Positions 9,520-17,106 of a DNA stretch of 64,000 nucleotides are shown in pieces. Each line of letters begins with the position of its first letter. Position 1 is the first letter of the stretch. Source of the stretch: Rhodoferax sp. Its GTDB lineage: Bacteria > Pseudomonadota > Gammaproteobacteria > Burkholderiales > Burkholderiaceae_C. The stretch spans positions 75,427-139,426 of the forward strand of contig NZ_JAQTXM010000010.1 of assembly GCF_028688795.1 (NCBI RefSeq), read 5' to 3'. Below the pieces are notes generated by a model. That model had not been told where the DNA came from and did no database searches. It was given only the letters and a program-made list of their open reading frames with translations. The position numbers were made by a program, and so were the translations under genes.

Positions 9520-10326
9520 TCATGCAACACCCGATTTTAGGGGAACGAAGTGCACCGCCTCCATAACTGTCTGGCGTAAGCCCTGAGCCGTCTTGTCGAT
9601 CACCACCAACGCCTGTCGCGCCGGGCTCGCGGCACCGGATGAGACCGGCGCTACCAAACGCCCCCCAACTGCCAACTGGTCAATCCAGGCCTGCGGCACC
9701 GCTTCACCGCCTGCTGCCGCAATGATGCCCGCATAGGGCGCGCCCTTGGCGTAGCCCACCATGCCGTCACCAAACAGCAGGTGCACATTGGCTAAACGCA
9801 AAGGCCGCAGGTTGTCACGCGCCTTGTCATGCAGACCACGCAAGCGCTCAATTGAGTACACCTCGTTGCATAACAGGCTGAGCACCGCCGCCTGATAACC
9901 GCAACCGGTGCCAACTTCGAGCACCCGGCCCATGCGCCCCGGATTTCCCAGACGCAACAGCGCCAACATTCGCGACACCACCCCTGGTTTTGAAATGGTT
10001 TGCCCAAGACCAATCGGCAAGCTGGTGTCTTCATAGGCCTGATTCACCAGCGCCGTATCCACAAATCGATGGCGCTCAATGCTGCCCATGGCCTGCAACA
10101 CCATGGCATCTTCGATGCCCTGCTGCGCCAACTTGGCCACCATGCTGCGGCGCACAGCGCTTGAGTCCATGCCCAACCCTTGCGCAGGATACAGCGCACG
10201 TGCATGCGCCAGGGCTTGCGCTTGCGCCGGCGCAGGCCGCACCGGTACCGCGCCGGCACGCGGCAAATCCAGCCGCGCCGGGAACCCTGGCCTAAGCTTG
10301 ATGCCCGCAGGCTTGTGCTGCGTCAT
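9520..10326 (-). CDS. pcm: Protein-L-isoaspartate O-methyltransferase
   Basis: Repairs age-damaged proteins by methylating L-isoaspartyl residues. The 268-residue protein has an Arg/Ala/Pro-rich N-terminal extension of about 60 residues before the core, which starts near VAKLAQQGIEDAMVLQAMGS. Motifs: DTSLPIGLGQTISKPGVVSRML, SAM site VLEVGTGCGYQAAVL, and GIIAAAGGEAVPQAWIDQL. Its ATG shares a base with the surE stop (TGATG), indicating translational coupling. An upstream extension of this kind is common in betaproteobacterial homologues, though an internal start cannot be excluded. Confidence 0.92.
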   Translation of the reverse strand: MTQHKPAGIKLRPGFPARLDLPRAGAVPVRPAPAQAQALAHARALYPAQGLGMDSSAVRRSMVAKLAQQGIEDAMVLQAMGSIERHRFVDTALVNQAYEDTSLPIGLGQTISKPGVVSRMLALLRLGNPGRMGRVLEVGTGCGYQAAVLSLLCNEVYSIERLRGLHDKARDNLRPLRLANVHLLFGDGMVGYAKGAPYAGIIAAAGGEAVPQAWIDQLAVGGRLVAPVSSGAASPARQALVVIDKTAQGLRQTVMEAVHFVPLKSGVA

Positions 10327-11099
10327 CAGGCAGACTTGATGGGATTGCCGAGTTTTGACGCTGTTTGCGCCCAGTAACTCAAGTGATCGTGGTCTGTCAG
10401 ATCTACCTTGAGTGGCGTCATAGCGACGTGACCCTGTGCTGTGGCATGAAAATCAGTGCCTTCTGCATCATCTTTGGCAGGGCCTGCTGCACCAATCCAA
10501 TACATGGTTTCACCGCGTGGGCTTTGCTGGGTAATGACTGGCTCAGCGGCGTGACGGCGCCCCAGTCGGCACAGCTTGACGTGTTTCAGTTGGTCCAAAG
10601 GCAAATTGGGAATATTCACGTTCAACAACCAGGGTGTGGCACCAATCAGGTTTTGCTCAAACATTTGTAGCACCAATTCACGCGCCTTGGCTGCTGCGGC
10701 ATCTAGGTGAAGCCAATTTCGCTCCACCTGCGAAAAAGCAATCGACGGCACGCCAAACAAAAAACCCTCCATCGCCGCTCCCACCGTGCCGGAATAGATG
10801 GTGTCGTCGCCCATGTTGGCGCCGTTGTTGATGCCTGACAACACCAGATCAGGTCGGTAATCCAGCAAACCCGTCAGGGCGATGTGAACGCAATCGGCGG
10901 GGGTGCCATTCACATACCTGAAGCCGTTGGCAACCCGTTGCACATACAGAGGCGTATGCAGGGTGAGTGCATTGGATTTGGCGCTGTTGTTGTGCTCTGG
11001 TGCCACCACCTCGACCTCAGCCACATCCTTCAGCGCCTCATACAGCGCAACCACGCCTGGTGCCTGGAACCCATCGTCATTTGAAATCAAAATTTTCAT
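10326..11099 (-). CDS. surE: 5'/3'-nucleotidase SurE
   Basis: Stationary-phase survival nucleotidase acting on nucleoside monophosphates and short polyphosphates. The start at 11099 (AGGTGGC upstream) gives 257 residues beginning [20 protein letters not shown], with the metal-binding DD pair. Other motifs: [36 protein letters not shown], and [20 protein letters not shown]. It is the first gene of surE-pcm-nlpD; in enterobacteria rpoS often follows nlpD, but here rlmD follows. Confidence 0.96.
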   Translation of the reverse strand: MKILISNDDGFQAPGVVALYEALKDVAEVEVVAPEHNNSAKSNALTLHTPLYVQRVANGFRYVNGTPADCVHIALTGLLDYRPDLVLSGINNGANMGDDTIYSGTVGAAMEGFLFGVPSIAFSQVERNWLHLDAAAAKARELVLQMFEQNLIGATPWLLNVNIPNLPLDQLKHVKLCRLGRRHAAEPVITQQSPRGETMYWIGAAGPAKDDAEGTDFHATAQGHVAMTPLKVDLTDHDHLSYWAQTASKLGNPIKSA

Positions 11100-11198
11100 G
11101 CTGCCACCTGTTATTGATTGAATTGTAGGGGCCCCTGTCACAGCGGCAATCGACATTGCCCGGACAATTTTCACCCTGAAGCACCACTTTTTGGCCTG

Positions 11199-12083
11199 TC
11201 AATCTGGGACAACTGGCACGTGGAGTTGCTCGGTCAAAAACAGCAACAACTCAGACGGCTCGGCGGACAGCGCCTCACTGGGGTCATGCCGTCCTGCCAC
11301 AGGCAGCAATTGCACCCTGCCCTCAAGGCCAGCGGCCGACAAACGCCGGGCGTCCTCAAACGGTACCAGGTCGTCATCCCACCCATGCACCAACAATACC
11401 GGACAACGCACTTGCCCTATGCTGCGGATGGGCGCAATGTCATCAAACTTGGCACCAATCACGTGTTGCACATAGCGCATCACATACCACCCCACGCCAA
11501 AGTAAGGAATGTGGTGGCTGGCCAACAGGCGGCGCATCACCTCAAAGGGATGCGCAAAGGCACTGATGCTGACCACCGCGCGAATGTCATCGCGCCGCGT
11601 GGCGCTCAGCAAGGCTGCGCCAGCGCCTACCGAATGCCCAATCACAGCCAGCCGACTGGCATCCACCTGTGGCTGTTGGGCCAGCCAATCCAGCCCCGCT
11701 TCGATGTCTTGTGCAAAACGTGGCAACGACGTAAAGGCTTCATCACCACTGGCACCATGGCAACGCGCATCCAGCACAAACACCGCAAAACCGGCACCCG
11801 ACAAGGGCACCACTGAGGGCAGCATCATGCTTGCGTTGGCACCCCAGCCGTGCATCACCAAAACCGCAGGTGCTGGTGATACGCCTGGTGCAGGCACAAA
11901 CCACGCAAAAAGAGTTTTGCCATTGGGGCCAGGAATGTAAACCGGGAGCGCTGACAAACCCAGCGACTCGGGCGACATTTGCGCAGCAATCCGAGGCGCC
12001 CGCAAACCCTTCAAAATAAAAAAATGGGCGGCCATTCGTGCCGCCCAAACCCCAACCAAGCTGAAAGTAAACGTCAACAGCAT
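11199..12083 (-). CDS. Alpha/beta hydrolase
   Basis: A 294-residue protein with one N-terminal membrane helix (MLLTFTFSLVGVWAARMAAH) and an alpha/beta-hydrolase domain. Visible elements are VLVMHGWGANASMMLPSVVP (oxyanion region), the nucleophile elbow VIGHSVGAGAAL, FVLDARCHGASGDEAF, and LLVHGWDDDLVPFEDARRL with the candidate acid. A C-terminal His is in AGRHDPSEAL. Substrate unknown; it is probably a membrane-anchored serine hydrolase facing the periplasm or cytoplasm. It lies 30 bp after ccoG on the same strand and could be cotranscribed. Confidence 0.85.
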   Translation of the reverse strand: MLLTFTFSLVGVWAARMAAHFFILKGLRAPRIAAQMSPESLGLSALPVYIPGPNGKTLFAWFVPAPGVSPAPAVLVMHGWGANASMMLPSVVPLSGAGFAVFVLDARCHGASGDEAFTSLPRFAQDIEAGLDWLAQQPQVDASRLAVIGHSVGAGAALLSATRRDDIRAVVSISAFAHPFEVMRRLLASHHIPYFGVGWYVMRYVQHVIGAKFDDIAPIRSIGQVRCPVLLVHGWDDDLVPFEDARRLSAAGLEGRVQLLPVAGRHDPSEALSAEPSELLLFLTEQLHVPVVPD

Positions 12084-12113
12084 GGCAGAGGTGGTGTGAA
12101 TTCCATTTGAAAG

Positions 12114-13550
12114 TTACTGTGGAATCATGAAGGTTGATTTTTCGTCCAGACGGCCTGGGCTGTCCAAGGACTCAATGACAAAGTGAATCGGGTGCGTGCC
12201 AGGCGCGGCGGCTTCGGGAGGTGCTTGCACACGCAGTGCCATCGTGCCAGCCTGAGTCGATGCAAGGCTGATCGTGTCATCTGAGGTAATCAAAAGCCCA
12301 GGCAAACCGCTCACTGAAATCTTATAGCGCTGGGATGATTCCGTGGCGTTCATGACCTGAATGCGGTAGACGTTCTCCACCTTGCCAGCATCCACCACGC
12401 GAGCCATCACGCCACGGTCACGAACCAGATTGGCCTTAAACGGTGTACGCATCGCCAAGCTGACAAAAATGGCCACCACAATCCCAAGCAATATGGTGGT
12501 GTAAACCAGTACCCGAGGCCGCATCACGCGTTTCACGGTCTGCTCTTTGGTCCAGTGGTTGTTCATGGCATTTTCGGTCGAGTACTTGACCAAGCCACGC
12601 GGGTAACCCACCTTGTCCATCACCGTGTCACACACGTCAGCGCAGGCACCGCAGCCAATACATTCGTACTGCAAGCCGTTGCGAATATCAATGCCCGTGG
12701 GACAAACTTGCACACATAAACTGCAATCCACACAAGCACCCAGGTTCAGAACGGACAAATCAGCCTTCTTGGAGCGTGGGCCGCGTGGCTCGCCGCGCTC
12801 TGCGTCATAGGTCACGATCAGGGTGTCTTTGTCGAACATGGCGCTTTGGAAGCGTGCATAAGGGCACATGTGTTTGCAAACCTGCTCACGCATGAAGCCA
12901 GCATTGCCGTACGTGGCGAACGCATAAAAGAAGACCCAGAAAAATTCCCAGGCCGCCAGCTTGCCACCCAAAAATGCATCGGCCATGTCCCGCATCGGCA
13001 CAAAGTAACCCACAAACGTGAAACCGGTCCAGAAAGCAAACGCAATCCACAAAAATTGTTTACCCGCCTTGCGAGCGAACTTCTCTGCAGTCATGGGGCC
13101 TTCGTCACGGCGGATACGTGCAGAGCGGTCACCTTCGAGCTTCTTTTCTATCCATAAAAAGATTTCGGTGTAAACCGTTTGTGGACAGGCATAGCCACAC
13201 CACAAGCGTCCCGCCACGGCCGTAAACAAAAACAGCGACAAAGCAGCAATGATCATCAAACCAGTGAGGTAAATGAAGTCTTGCGGGTACAGCACCAAGC
13301 CAAAAATATAGAAGCGGCGCACGCTCAAATCAAACAGCACCGCCTGACGCTGGCCCCACTCGATCCACGGCAAGCCATAGAAAATGATTTGTGTGACCCA
13401 CACCATGATCCAGCGCCAATTGGAGAACACCCCGGACACGCTGCGTGGGTAAATCTTTTGATGCGATGCATACAGAGAGACGAGCTCTTCGTCAGGCGCC
13501 GCAACGGCAATGGGTATTACCTTTTTGGGTTCTTTGTTTTCAGTGGTCAT
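12114..13550 (-). CDS. ccoG: Cytochrome c oxidase accessory protein CcoG
   Basis: Membrane ferredoxin-like protein of the FixG/RdxA family, needed for assembly of cbb3 oxidases, where it takes part in copper reduction. The start at 13550 (AGGAA upstream) gives 478 residues. N-terminal helices include the QTVYTEIFLWIEKKLEGDR region; two 4Fe-4S motifs lie in CVDCSLCVQVCPTGIDIRNG and CIGCGACADVCDTVMDK; a further helix (VLVYTTILLGIVVAIFVSLA) precedes an Ig-like C-terminal domain (ESSQRYKISVSGLPGLLI). Usually this gene sits with ccoNOP; here it follows a degenerate MBL-fold gene and lies near the bd-oxidase operon instead. No cbb3 genes are in the window. Confidence 0.95.
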   Translation of the reverse strand: MTTENKEPKKVIPIAVAAPDEELVSLYASHQKIYPRSVSGVFSNWRWIMVWVTQIIFYGLPWIEWGQRQAVLFDLSVRRFYIFGLVLYPQDFIYLTGLMIIAALSLFLFTAVAGRLWCGYACPQTVYTEIFLWIEKKLEGDRSARIRRDEGPMTAEKFARKAGKQFLWIAFAFWTGFTFVGYFVPMRDMADAFLGGKLAAWEFFWVFFYAFATYGNAGFMREQVCKHMCPYARFQSAMFDKDTLIVTYDAERGEPRGPRSKKADLSVLNLGACVDCSLCVQVCPTGIDIRNGLQYECIGCGACADVCDTVMDKVGYPRGLVKYSTENAMNNHWTKEQTVKRVMRPRVLVYTTILLGIVVAIFVSLAMRTPFKANLVRDRGVMARVVDAGKVENVYRIQVMNATESSQRYKISVSGLPGLLITSDDTISLASTQAGTMALRVQAPPEAAAPGTHPIHFVIESLDSPGRLDEKSTFMIPQ

Positions 13551-13560
13551 CAGGGATTCC

Positions 13561-14244
13561 TCAGAAGGTAGAGACAAGTAATTTTTTTTGAGACAGCGCC
13601 GCCATGTGCGCCAGGAACTCATCGCGCGTCAGGCTGGCAAAAAACGGATGCCAGCGGCGCTGCTCCAGTACCGTGCTGACTGCGCGCGCGCGCTGCTCAT
13701 GGCCGGCGAACAGCAATGTTTCGTCTGGCAAGGTAAATATCCGTTGGGTCACACTGTCCCACAAGGCTTCAGGTGCTGCTGGATGCGGCTGGTGCGGACA
13801 GGCTGCGACCGCCAGCAGGCCACCGCAAAACAGCCGATCGCGCCACCCGAAACTCAAACAAGTTGGTGTATGGCCCGGCGTGGGCAGAACCCGCACCAAC
13901 TCACCACCAAACGGCAACACGGCACCCTCATTCAAGCGTAATGCATCCAACATGTCACCCTGAACAAATGGCGCACCCAAACGTGCCAGCTTTGTGCGCT
14001 CATCGGGCTGCAAGGCATCATGCTGGTGGGTGCGCAACACCCAGCGCAAACGCAGATCGCGCTCGGCCAGTAGCGCCAAGAGGACGGGCATGTCACACGC
14101 GTGCGGGTCAACCAATACTGCTTCACGGGCATCCTGGTCAGCCAGCAAATAAGTCAACTCACCGCTGGCCTCGTTGTGCAAGATACGGAAGTACACGTTA
14201 GCGACTCCGCAACGGATGCTTGATTTCGACAATTTTGGGGGCAT
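13561..14244 (-). CDS. Degenerate metallo-beta-lactamase-fold protein
   Basis: A 227-residue protein resembling the persulfide dioxygenase/glyoxalase II branch (YFRILHNEASGELTYLLAD, LLFAGHEQRARAVSTVLEQR near the C-terminus). The metal site looks broken: the family THxHxDH motif reads THQHDALQ, and the Asp of the FxGD segment is replaced (FCGGLL). PTPGHTPTCLSF is kept. It is therefore probably inactive or repurposed. The start is uncertain: ATG at 14248 has the better Shine-Dalgarno (GAGGAAAA) but reads only 16 codons in another frame (MNAPKIVEIKHPLRSR) before a stop, so a frameshift near the 5' end, or start 14244, must be considered. It is followed 10 bp later by ccoG. Confidence 0.7.
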   Translation of the reverse strand: MPPKLSKSSIRCGVANVYFRILHNEASGELTYLLADQDAREAVLVDPHACDMPVLLALLAERDLRLRWVLRTHQHDALQPDERTKLARLGAPFVQGDMLDALRLNEGAVLPFGGELVRVLPTPGHTPTCLSFGWRDRLFCGGLLAVAACPHQPHPAAPEALWDSVTQRIFTLPDETLLFAGHEQRARAVSTVLEQRRWHPFFASLTRDEFLAHMAALSQKKLLVSTF

Positions 14245-14267
14245 TCATCATGGCAGTTTTCCTCAAT

Positions 14268-14281
14268 TTGATTGTTATCAA
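14268..14281. promoter_or_regulatory. FNR/DNR-type box (TTGATTGTTATCAA)
   Basis: Perfect TTGAT-N4-ATCAA palindrome 20 bp upstream of the MBL-ccoG start. It overlaps the predicted transcription start of the sigma-54-like promoter at 14281-14297, a position that would suit repression rather than class II activation. Confidence 0.55.
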
Positions 14282-14297
14282 TCAAGATCCATGCCAA
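14281..14297 (-). promoter_or_regulatory. Sigma-54-like promoter of the MBL-ccoG operon
   Basis: Minus strand TTGGCATGGATCTTGAT: the GG of the -24 element and the GA of the -12 element are 12 bp apart, as sigma-54 requires, though consensus has GC at -12. It is nearly identical to the element before cydP (TTGGCACGGATATTGAT). The predicted start near 14270 leaves a 22-nt leader containing GAGGAAAA before the ATG at 14248. Confidence 0.5.
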
Positions 14298-14371
14298 ATG
14301 TGCAGATAAATCCTTATTCTAATAAATTCATAGAGTTATAGAAAAATAATGCCCCCTACAGTCTGCCTCCC

Positions 14372-14821
14372 TCAAGCAGAACTGCCAATATTGGCAGCAG
14401 TTGACATGCCATGTTGGCAGTCCTGACTGCTGTCGGTGTTGACCATGTGGTCAGCCATCTGGGTGAACGTGCCAATCAGCCAGGATTGAAAAGCTGCATC
14501 AGGCACCTGCTCAGTGATCGCTTGCGTCATGCACAGCATCCATTCGTCCCGCATGGTTTGGCTGACCGCGTAAGGCGCGTGGCGCATGCGCAGGCGCGGG
14601 TGGCCTTTTTTCTCCATGTAAAGCGGCGGGCCACCCAACCAGCCTGACAAAAATTCAAACAGGCTTTGGCCGCTACCGTCCAGCGTGGCCGGGTGCATTT
14701 GGCGCACACCATAGGCCTCTGGCAACTCATCCATCAACTCATAAAACCGATGCACCAGGCGCTTGATGCCGGCTTCACCACCCAAAACCTCGTAAGGCGC
14801 CATTGCTGTCGTTGAATTCAT
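14372..14821 (-). CDS. Group II truncated haemoglobin
   Basis: A 149-residue globin of the group II (TrHb2) type: YEVLGGEAGIKRLVHRFYEL at the start, FEFLSGWLGGPPLYMEKKGH in the middle, then PRLRMRHAPYAVS with the proximal-His region and DEWMLCMTQAI. Such globins bind O2 and NO and are linked to NO or peroxide chemistry under low oxygen. An extra C-terminal tail (SSQDCQHGMSTAANIGSSA) follows the globin fold; its DNA carries palindromes that resemble the upstream activator site of the cyd operon. The ATG overlaps the stop of the FAD oxidoreductase (ATGA), so the two are translated together. Confidence 0.9.
   Translation of the reverse strand: MNSTTAMAPYEVLGGEAGIKRLVHRFYELMDELPEAYGVRQMHPATLDGSGQSLFEFLSGWLGGPPLYMEKKGHPRLRMRHAPYAVSQTMRDEWMLCMTQAITEQVPDAAFQSWLIGTFTQMADHMVNTDSSQDCQHGMSTAANIGSSA
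14382..14430. promoter_or_regulatory. Palindromic sites, possible activator sites for MBL-ccoG
   Basis: A perfect 16-bp palindrome CTGCCAATATTGGCAG (14382-14397) is followed by ATGCCATGTTGGCAGTCC. It lies about 110-160 bp upstream of the predicted MBL-ccoG start, within the 3' end of the globin gene. It shares the words ACTGCCA and ATGTCA (minus strand) with the cyd upstream site at 20141-20167. Confidence 0.4.
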
Positions 14822-15948
14822 TTGTACTTCCTCAGGTAAGCGCCCTCAAACCCCCGCTTGACCCAATGGAGCAGGCGCGAAGAAGGCAAAATAATTTGAC
14901 GCTTTTGGTTGCGAAACACCATAGTGCCATGGTCAATGGCATCAATGATGCAGATCAGTTCAATCTTGAAGGTGGCCTGCGGGGTGCGCCCATTCAAGCC
15001 ATCGAGCAAGTTGACGGCTGCAGCAGCGGCCTGTAGGTCAGCCATGTGCGCCTGCTTGGGCATCCAATCCGGACCCGGAAAACTACCCGAGTCGCCCACG
15101 ACGTACACATGTGGCGAGCCCTCAACCCGGCATTGCGCGTCAGCCTTCAACAAGCCACCGGGTGAACGTGCCAGATCGGTCTGATCAAACCACAAATTGC
15201 CGGTCATTCCTGGCATGAAGAGGATCAAATCTGCTGCGAACTCCCCCCCCTCAGTCACCACCCTGTCCGCCTCAAAGCGCACCATCTTGTGGCCCAGATG
15301 GGTACGAATGCCCCGCCGCGCCATCTCAATGAGCAAATGCTTGACAGCTTTGGGCCCCAGGCGGTTACCCGGCTCATTAGAAGGGTTGAAAAATATCAAC
15401 TCGAACTTGTCGCGCCGCCCCTCGCGCTTGAGTTGCTCGTCAATACCAAACAAAAACTCAAACATCGGACCACCGCGCACGGCACTGGGCTCATTGGGGT
15501 TGCCGGCAAAACCAATGGCAATCGTGCCGCCCGTCATCGCTTTCAGCCGATCACGAATCTTCTCGGCAGCAGCAATGCCCTCACAAGGCGTGATGGCGTG
15601 CTCGATACCGGGCAACTTTTTGATGAAACGACCACCTGACGCAATCACCAAAGCATCGTTACGCACCTCACCGGCCGTTGAATCGACACATCTGCCCCCT
15701 TCACGCAGGCCTGTCACTTCAGCGGCTACGTGCTTGACACGCATACGGGTAAAAAAATTGGCTAGGGGAACAACCAATTGTTCACGGCGACGCAATCCAC
15801 TGGGAATCCAGATGATGCCCGGCAGGTAATGCAATTCCGCACGTGGCGCGATCAGGGTGATCTCGGCCTGCGCGTCTCGTTGGCGAAGCTCGCGCACAGC
15901 CGACAGGGCGCCAAATCCTGAGCCGATGACGGTAATTTGATAAGGCAT
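14818..15948 (-). CDS. FAD/NAD(P)-dependent oxidoreductase, sulfide:quinone reductase-like
   Basis: Pyridine nucleotide-disulfide-type flavoprotein of about 376 residues beginning MPYQITVIGSGFGALSAVRE, with the FAD-binding glycine pattern. Other elements: LHYLPGIIWIPSGLRR (SQR/FCSD-like), DALVIASGG, TIAIGFAGNPNEPSAVRGGP, LILFMPGMTGN, and the second FAD segment VYVVGDSGSFPGPDWMPKQ. SQR-like enzymes move electrons from sulfide to quinone; the redox cysteines of true SQRs could not be assigned here, so the donor is unknown. An alternative ATG lies at 15981. It sits between ybgE and the globin gene in the long cyd operon, overlapping the globin by 4 bp. Confidence 0.8.
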   Translation of the reverse strand: MPYQITVIGSGFGALSAVRELRQRDAQAEITLIAPRAELHYLPGIIWIPSGLRRREQLVVPLANFFTRMRVKHVAAEVTGLREGGRCVDSTAGEVRNDALVIASGGRFIKKLPGIEHAITPCEGIAAAEKIRDRLKAMTGGTIAIGFAGNPNEPSAVRGGPMFEFLFGIDEQLKREGRRDKFELIFFNPSNEPGNRLGPKAVKHLLIEMARRGIRTHLGHKMVRFEADRVVTEGGEFAADLILFMPGMTGNLWFDQTDLARSPGGLLKADAQCRVEGSPHVYVVGDSGSFPGPDWMPKQAHMADLQAAAAAVNLLDGLNGRTPQATFKIELICIIDAIDHGTMVFRNQKRQIILPSSRLLHWVKRGFEGAYLRKYK

Positions 15949-16017
15949 GTCTCGTTGGTTTCTTTCAATTGATTCATTCATTTCCAATGCGGGACGCCTG
16001 TCATCAGCCCTGCGCAA

Positions 16018-16302
16018 TCATGAAAAACGTAACCAGGCTGCCAAAAGTAGCGCACCCAAGCAAGCCCAGCCCGAAAAAAGCCAGCGCCACAGTACAAACC
16101 GCGGCTTAAATCCCACGCCATTGACCAAGCCCGCACTCATGGCCCAAAAAACAGCCGATGCAAAACCATGGTCCACAACACCGCCCTGCCCCGCAAACAT
16201 GAACGGGTAAATGCTGCCACCCAACATGATGGCCAGCGCCACGGCCAGACTTAAAGGCCGCATGGGTGATACAGCGGGTTTTGTTGCAGAGTCTTCAAAC
16301 AC
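16018..16302 (-). CDS. ybgE: Cyd operon protein YbgE
   Basis: Small three-helix membrane protein. The segment from VVDHGFASAVFWAMSAG to VNGVGFKPRFVLWR aligns well with E. coli YbgE (HGLLLMWAVCAG, HGVGFRPQKVLW). YbgE accompanies cytochrome bd genes; its role is not established. The start is uncertain: GTG at 16302 (94 aa, TGAG upstream), TTG at 16314 overlapping the cydX stop (98 aa, close to the usual 97), or ATG at 16263 (81 aa). It follows cydX by 8 bp. Confidence 0.75.
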   Translation of the reverse strand: MFEDSATKPAVSPMRPLSLAVALAIMLGGSIYPFMFAGQGGVVDHGFASAVFWAMSAGLVNGVGFKPRFVLWRWLFSGWACLGALLLAAWLRFS

Positions 16303-16310
16303 CGCGACAC

Positions 16311-16427
16311 TCAATCGTTCTTGCCACGAGAGTCTTCCCGCGCCTCCTGGGTTTCGCCCCACATGGCGTTCAAAATGGCCAGTAACACCGCAAAACCCAC
16401 ACCCAATACCCAAGTGAAATACCACAT
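16311..16427 (-). CDS. cydX: Cytochrome bd oxidase small subunit CydX
   Basis: A 38-residue protein starting MWYFTWVLGVGFAVLLAILN and followed by AMWGETQEARED, a clear match to CydX (MWYFxWxLG...NAMW). CydX is a single-helix subunit that stabilises the haems of bd oxidase. AAGGAATT lies just upstream of the ATG at 16427. It is separated from cydB by the Rieske gene, an unusual interruption. Confidence 0.92.
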   Translation of the reverse strand: MWYFTWVLGVGFAVLLAILNAMWGETQEAREDSRGKND

Positions 16428-16447
16428 GTCAATTCCTTCGTGTGCGG

Positions 16448-17074
16448 TCAAGCCGCGTTGTCTTCACCAATGAGCAACCGGCCCTCAGCCAGATACTGGT
16501 GTGGCGGCACCTCAAGATTGGTGGGTGCCGGTTTGTTTTTGAACACGCGGCCCGCCAAATCAAAGGTGGAACCGTGGCACGGGCAAAAAAATCCGCCTTT
16601 CCAATCGGCCCCCACACTGGGGTTTGCCGAGCCTGTAGCCACCGCATTGGGCGAACAGCCAAGGTGCGTACAAATGCCCACCGCCACAAAGTACTCGGGT
16701 TTGATGGATCGGTGCGTGTTCTGCGCATAAGCAGGCTGCTGGGATGTGACGACTGACGCCGGATCCACCAACTGGTCGTCCTGCGCGGCCAGACCCGCCA
16801 GCATCTCAGGCGTGCGCCGCATGACCCACACCGGCTCGCCGCGCCACTCGACGGTTTTCACCGCGCCCGGGGCAATGTCTGAAATGTCTGCTTCTACCGC
16901 TGCACCAGCGGCCTTGGCGCGCTCACTGGGTGCAAAACTGGACACCAGCGGCAGGGCCACAGCGGCCGCCGCTACGCCCGCCGCAGCAGCGGTGAGCAGA
17001 ACCATCTGGCGGCGCTCAGCGTCATGGTCGCTGGCGTTGGCCGCCAAGGCATCAAAAGTGACAGAAGCAGTCAT
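16448..17074 (-). CDS. Rieske 2Fe-2S protein (PetA-like) within the cyd operon
   Basis: A 208-residue Rieske protein of the bc1 type: an N-terminal twin-Arg (ERRQMVLLTAAAAGVAAAAV) membrane anchor and a C-terminal cluster domain with CTHLGCSPN and FFCPCHGSTFDLAG, providing the two Cys and two His ligands plus the disulfide pair. In bc1 complexes this subunit takes the first electron from quinol. No petB/petC genes are adjacent; it lies between cydB and cydX, 32 bp and 20 bp away. GGAG before ATG 17074 supports the start. Either a spare Rieske for the bc1 complex or a partner of the bd operon; the sequence cannot decide. Confidence 0.9.
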   Translation of the reverse strand: MTASVTFDALAANASDHDAERRQMVLLTAAAAGVAAAAVALPLVSSFAPSERAKAAGAAVEADISDIAPGAVKTVEWRGEPVWVMRRTPEMLAGLAAQDDQLVDPASVVTSQQPAYAQNTHRSIKPEYFVAVGICTHLGCSPNAVATGSANPSVGADWKGGFFCPCHGSTFDLAGRVFKNKPAPTNLEVPPHQYLAEGRLLIGEDNAA

Positions 17075-17106
17075 TAGGAACTCCAAAAAATATCGAAAGG
17101 TGCGAC

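Noticed and set aside
12600..12740. Cysteine clusters considered as an extra ferredoxin gene
   Set aside because: They belong to the 4Fe-4S motifs of ccoG in the continuous frame.
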